Source of the DNA: Balanoglossus misakiensis
Taxonomy: Eukaryota; Hemichordata
Assembly: GCA_040954595.2 (NCBI GenBank)
Contig: CM082598.2
Location: forward strand, 1,922,001-1,986,000
Length of the DNA: 64,000 nucleotides
Direction: 5' to 3'
Positions 63,156 through 64,000 of the stretch are shown one piece after another. The notes under the pieces are model-generated. The model did not search any database and was not told the origin of the DNA. It worked only from the letters and a program-made list of their open reading frames with translations. The first letter of the stretch is position 1. Each line of letters begins with the position of its first letter. The position numbers and the translations under genes were made by a program.

Positions 63156-64000
63156 TAGAGGGTATGAATGATTATGCAAACTTGATAATTTCTTGTTAAG
63201 TTACACCCATCAGGTACTTAACAGGGATGTAGTGATGATTTGATCCAAAAAACTGAAATTTTAGACTGCATCCACAGGAGAGATGCATGTTAAATTTGAT
63301 ACATAATATATTAATAGAATTATTCAACCACTATCTTTTATACATGGTTACTCACTGAAAACAACGTATTCAAACTATTGACAAGATAATCTCTTACACA
63401 ATGCCCACATCAGCTGTTCCTGGCTGAAATACTTCACAATGCATTTAGTACCTTTATCTTCATCAATACGCAACCAACTGAACTATCCTCTTTTCAAGGA
63501 AATCTTTTCACAAAGCGTATCAGGATCTTGCCATCACACGCTGTGCTTGCTTGTCCGGCTTTGAAAACTGAATGCGCACACACCACAAAGAAGTACAATG
63601 TCGTTATATAAGGTTCCTTCTATTCTGGACCTTGGCCTATTCAACCTACCTGATTACTGAAGTATTATGTTTGTGTAGTACCCTACGACAATCGCATATT
63701 TCCACATTTTCCCTTCTTTCTGCACTGCGCACATACGATCGGTATCGACATGTATTACACTTTCATTATGTTGTTCAAGGATTTTTCTTAATTCGCTGAA
63801 CACACTGTTCTATATTAGCTCAATTCTGCTTTCGAGTTTCAACTCAGCTGCGGCCGGCCATTAGATCTGCCCTGTCAATTACTGGTAAACCAGAATAGGT
63901 GTACACGTACGTACATCATGACGTGCTAACACTACCAGCTAGCTATCAGCTTACCTGAGAAACAGTAGTCATTGTGAATGACATAGTCCACTATGGATCA

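Larger units (their letters stand above)
57600..64000. other. Region upstream of the nuclear receptor, mostly unassigned
   Basis: Besides the elements and possible first exons listed, I see no supported gene. Plus-strand open frames at 62,320-62,697 and 63,572-63,799 show no family similarity or good splice context. Confidence 0.45.

Noticed and set aside
63951-63984. ATG-bearing minus-strand segment ending at a GTAAGC donor as a further first exon
   Set aside because: The coding part would end in phase 0 and throw exon 2 out of frame. It could still be an untranslated exon, but the window ends.

Overview
The window is eukaryotic, from an invertebrate deuterostome. A lancelet (Branchiostoma-like) is my best guess, with hemichordate or echinoderm as alternatives. 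The reasons are many short introns with GT/AG borders, a receptor tyrosine phosphatase of the PTPRB/PTPRJ type built from one-domain exons, a nuclear receptor closest to vertebrate FXR, and abundant short foldback transposons, a tRNA-derived SINE and young satellites. Nothing bacterial, viral or CRISPR-like is present.

Layout. (1) 1-29,237, plus strand: the 3' part of a very large receptor-type protein tyrosine phosphatase gene. I resolve 52 exons. Nearly every FN3 domain sits in its own exon with phase-1 borders on both sides. There are 33 complete single-exon FN3 domains, one cut by the window start and one split over two exons. These are followed by a membrane-proximal region with an RRKR cleavage site, one transmembrane helix, an NPAY-bearing juxtamembrane segment and a single catalytic PTP domain. 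Joined in frame, the visible part encodes 3,713 residues without exon 13. Exon 13 (6932-7240) is a non-FN3 exon with an internal duplication. At least two, possibly three, C-termini are readable.
(2) 29,238-37,360: 3' UTR, a decayed LINE endonuclease, an 87-bp satellite, a TATA/Inr promoter with a candidate spliced transcript (33.8-35.6 kb), and a TTAGACT satellite bracketed by direct repeats.
(3) 37,403-45,690, minus strand: two exons of an unrecognised small protein. They flank about 5.5 kb of stacked satellites whose repeat unit changes stepwise from TTAGACT to CTAAACT to CTTAACT to ACTTAT, then to unrelated longer units.
(4) 49,392-57,234, minus strand: a complete seven-exon nuclear receptor (463 aa) of the NR1H group, FXR-like. 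Up to three more ATG-bearing short exons upstream (57.56, 61.21 and 62.17 kb) have the same phase and could be alternative first exons.

The two main genes converge (tail to tail) on the repeat-rich middle. The phosphatase would act at the plasma membrane and the nuclear receptor in the nucleus. I see no sign that they work together. All exon borders were read by eye from splice dinucleotides, phase and protein similarity known from memory; no alignment or RNA evidence was available.
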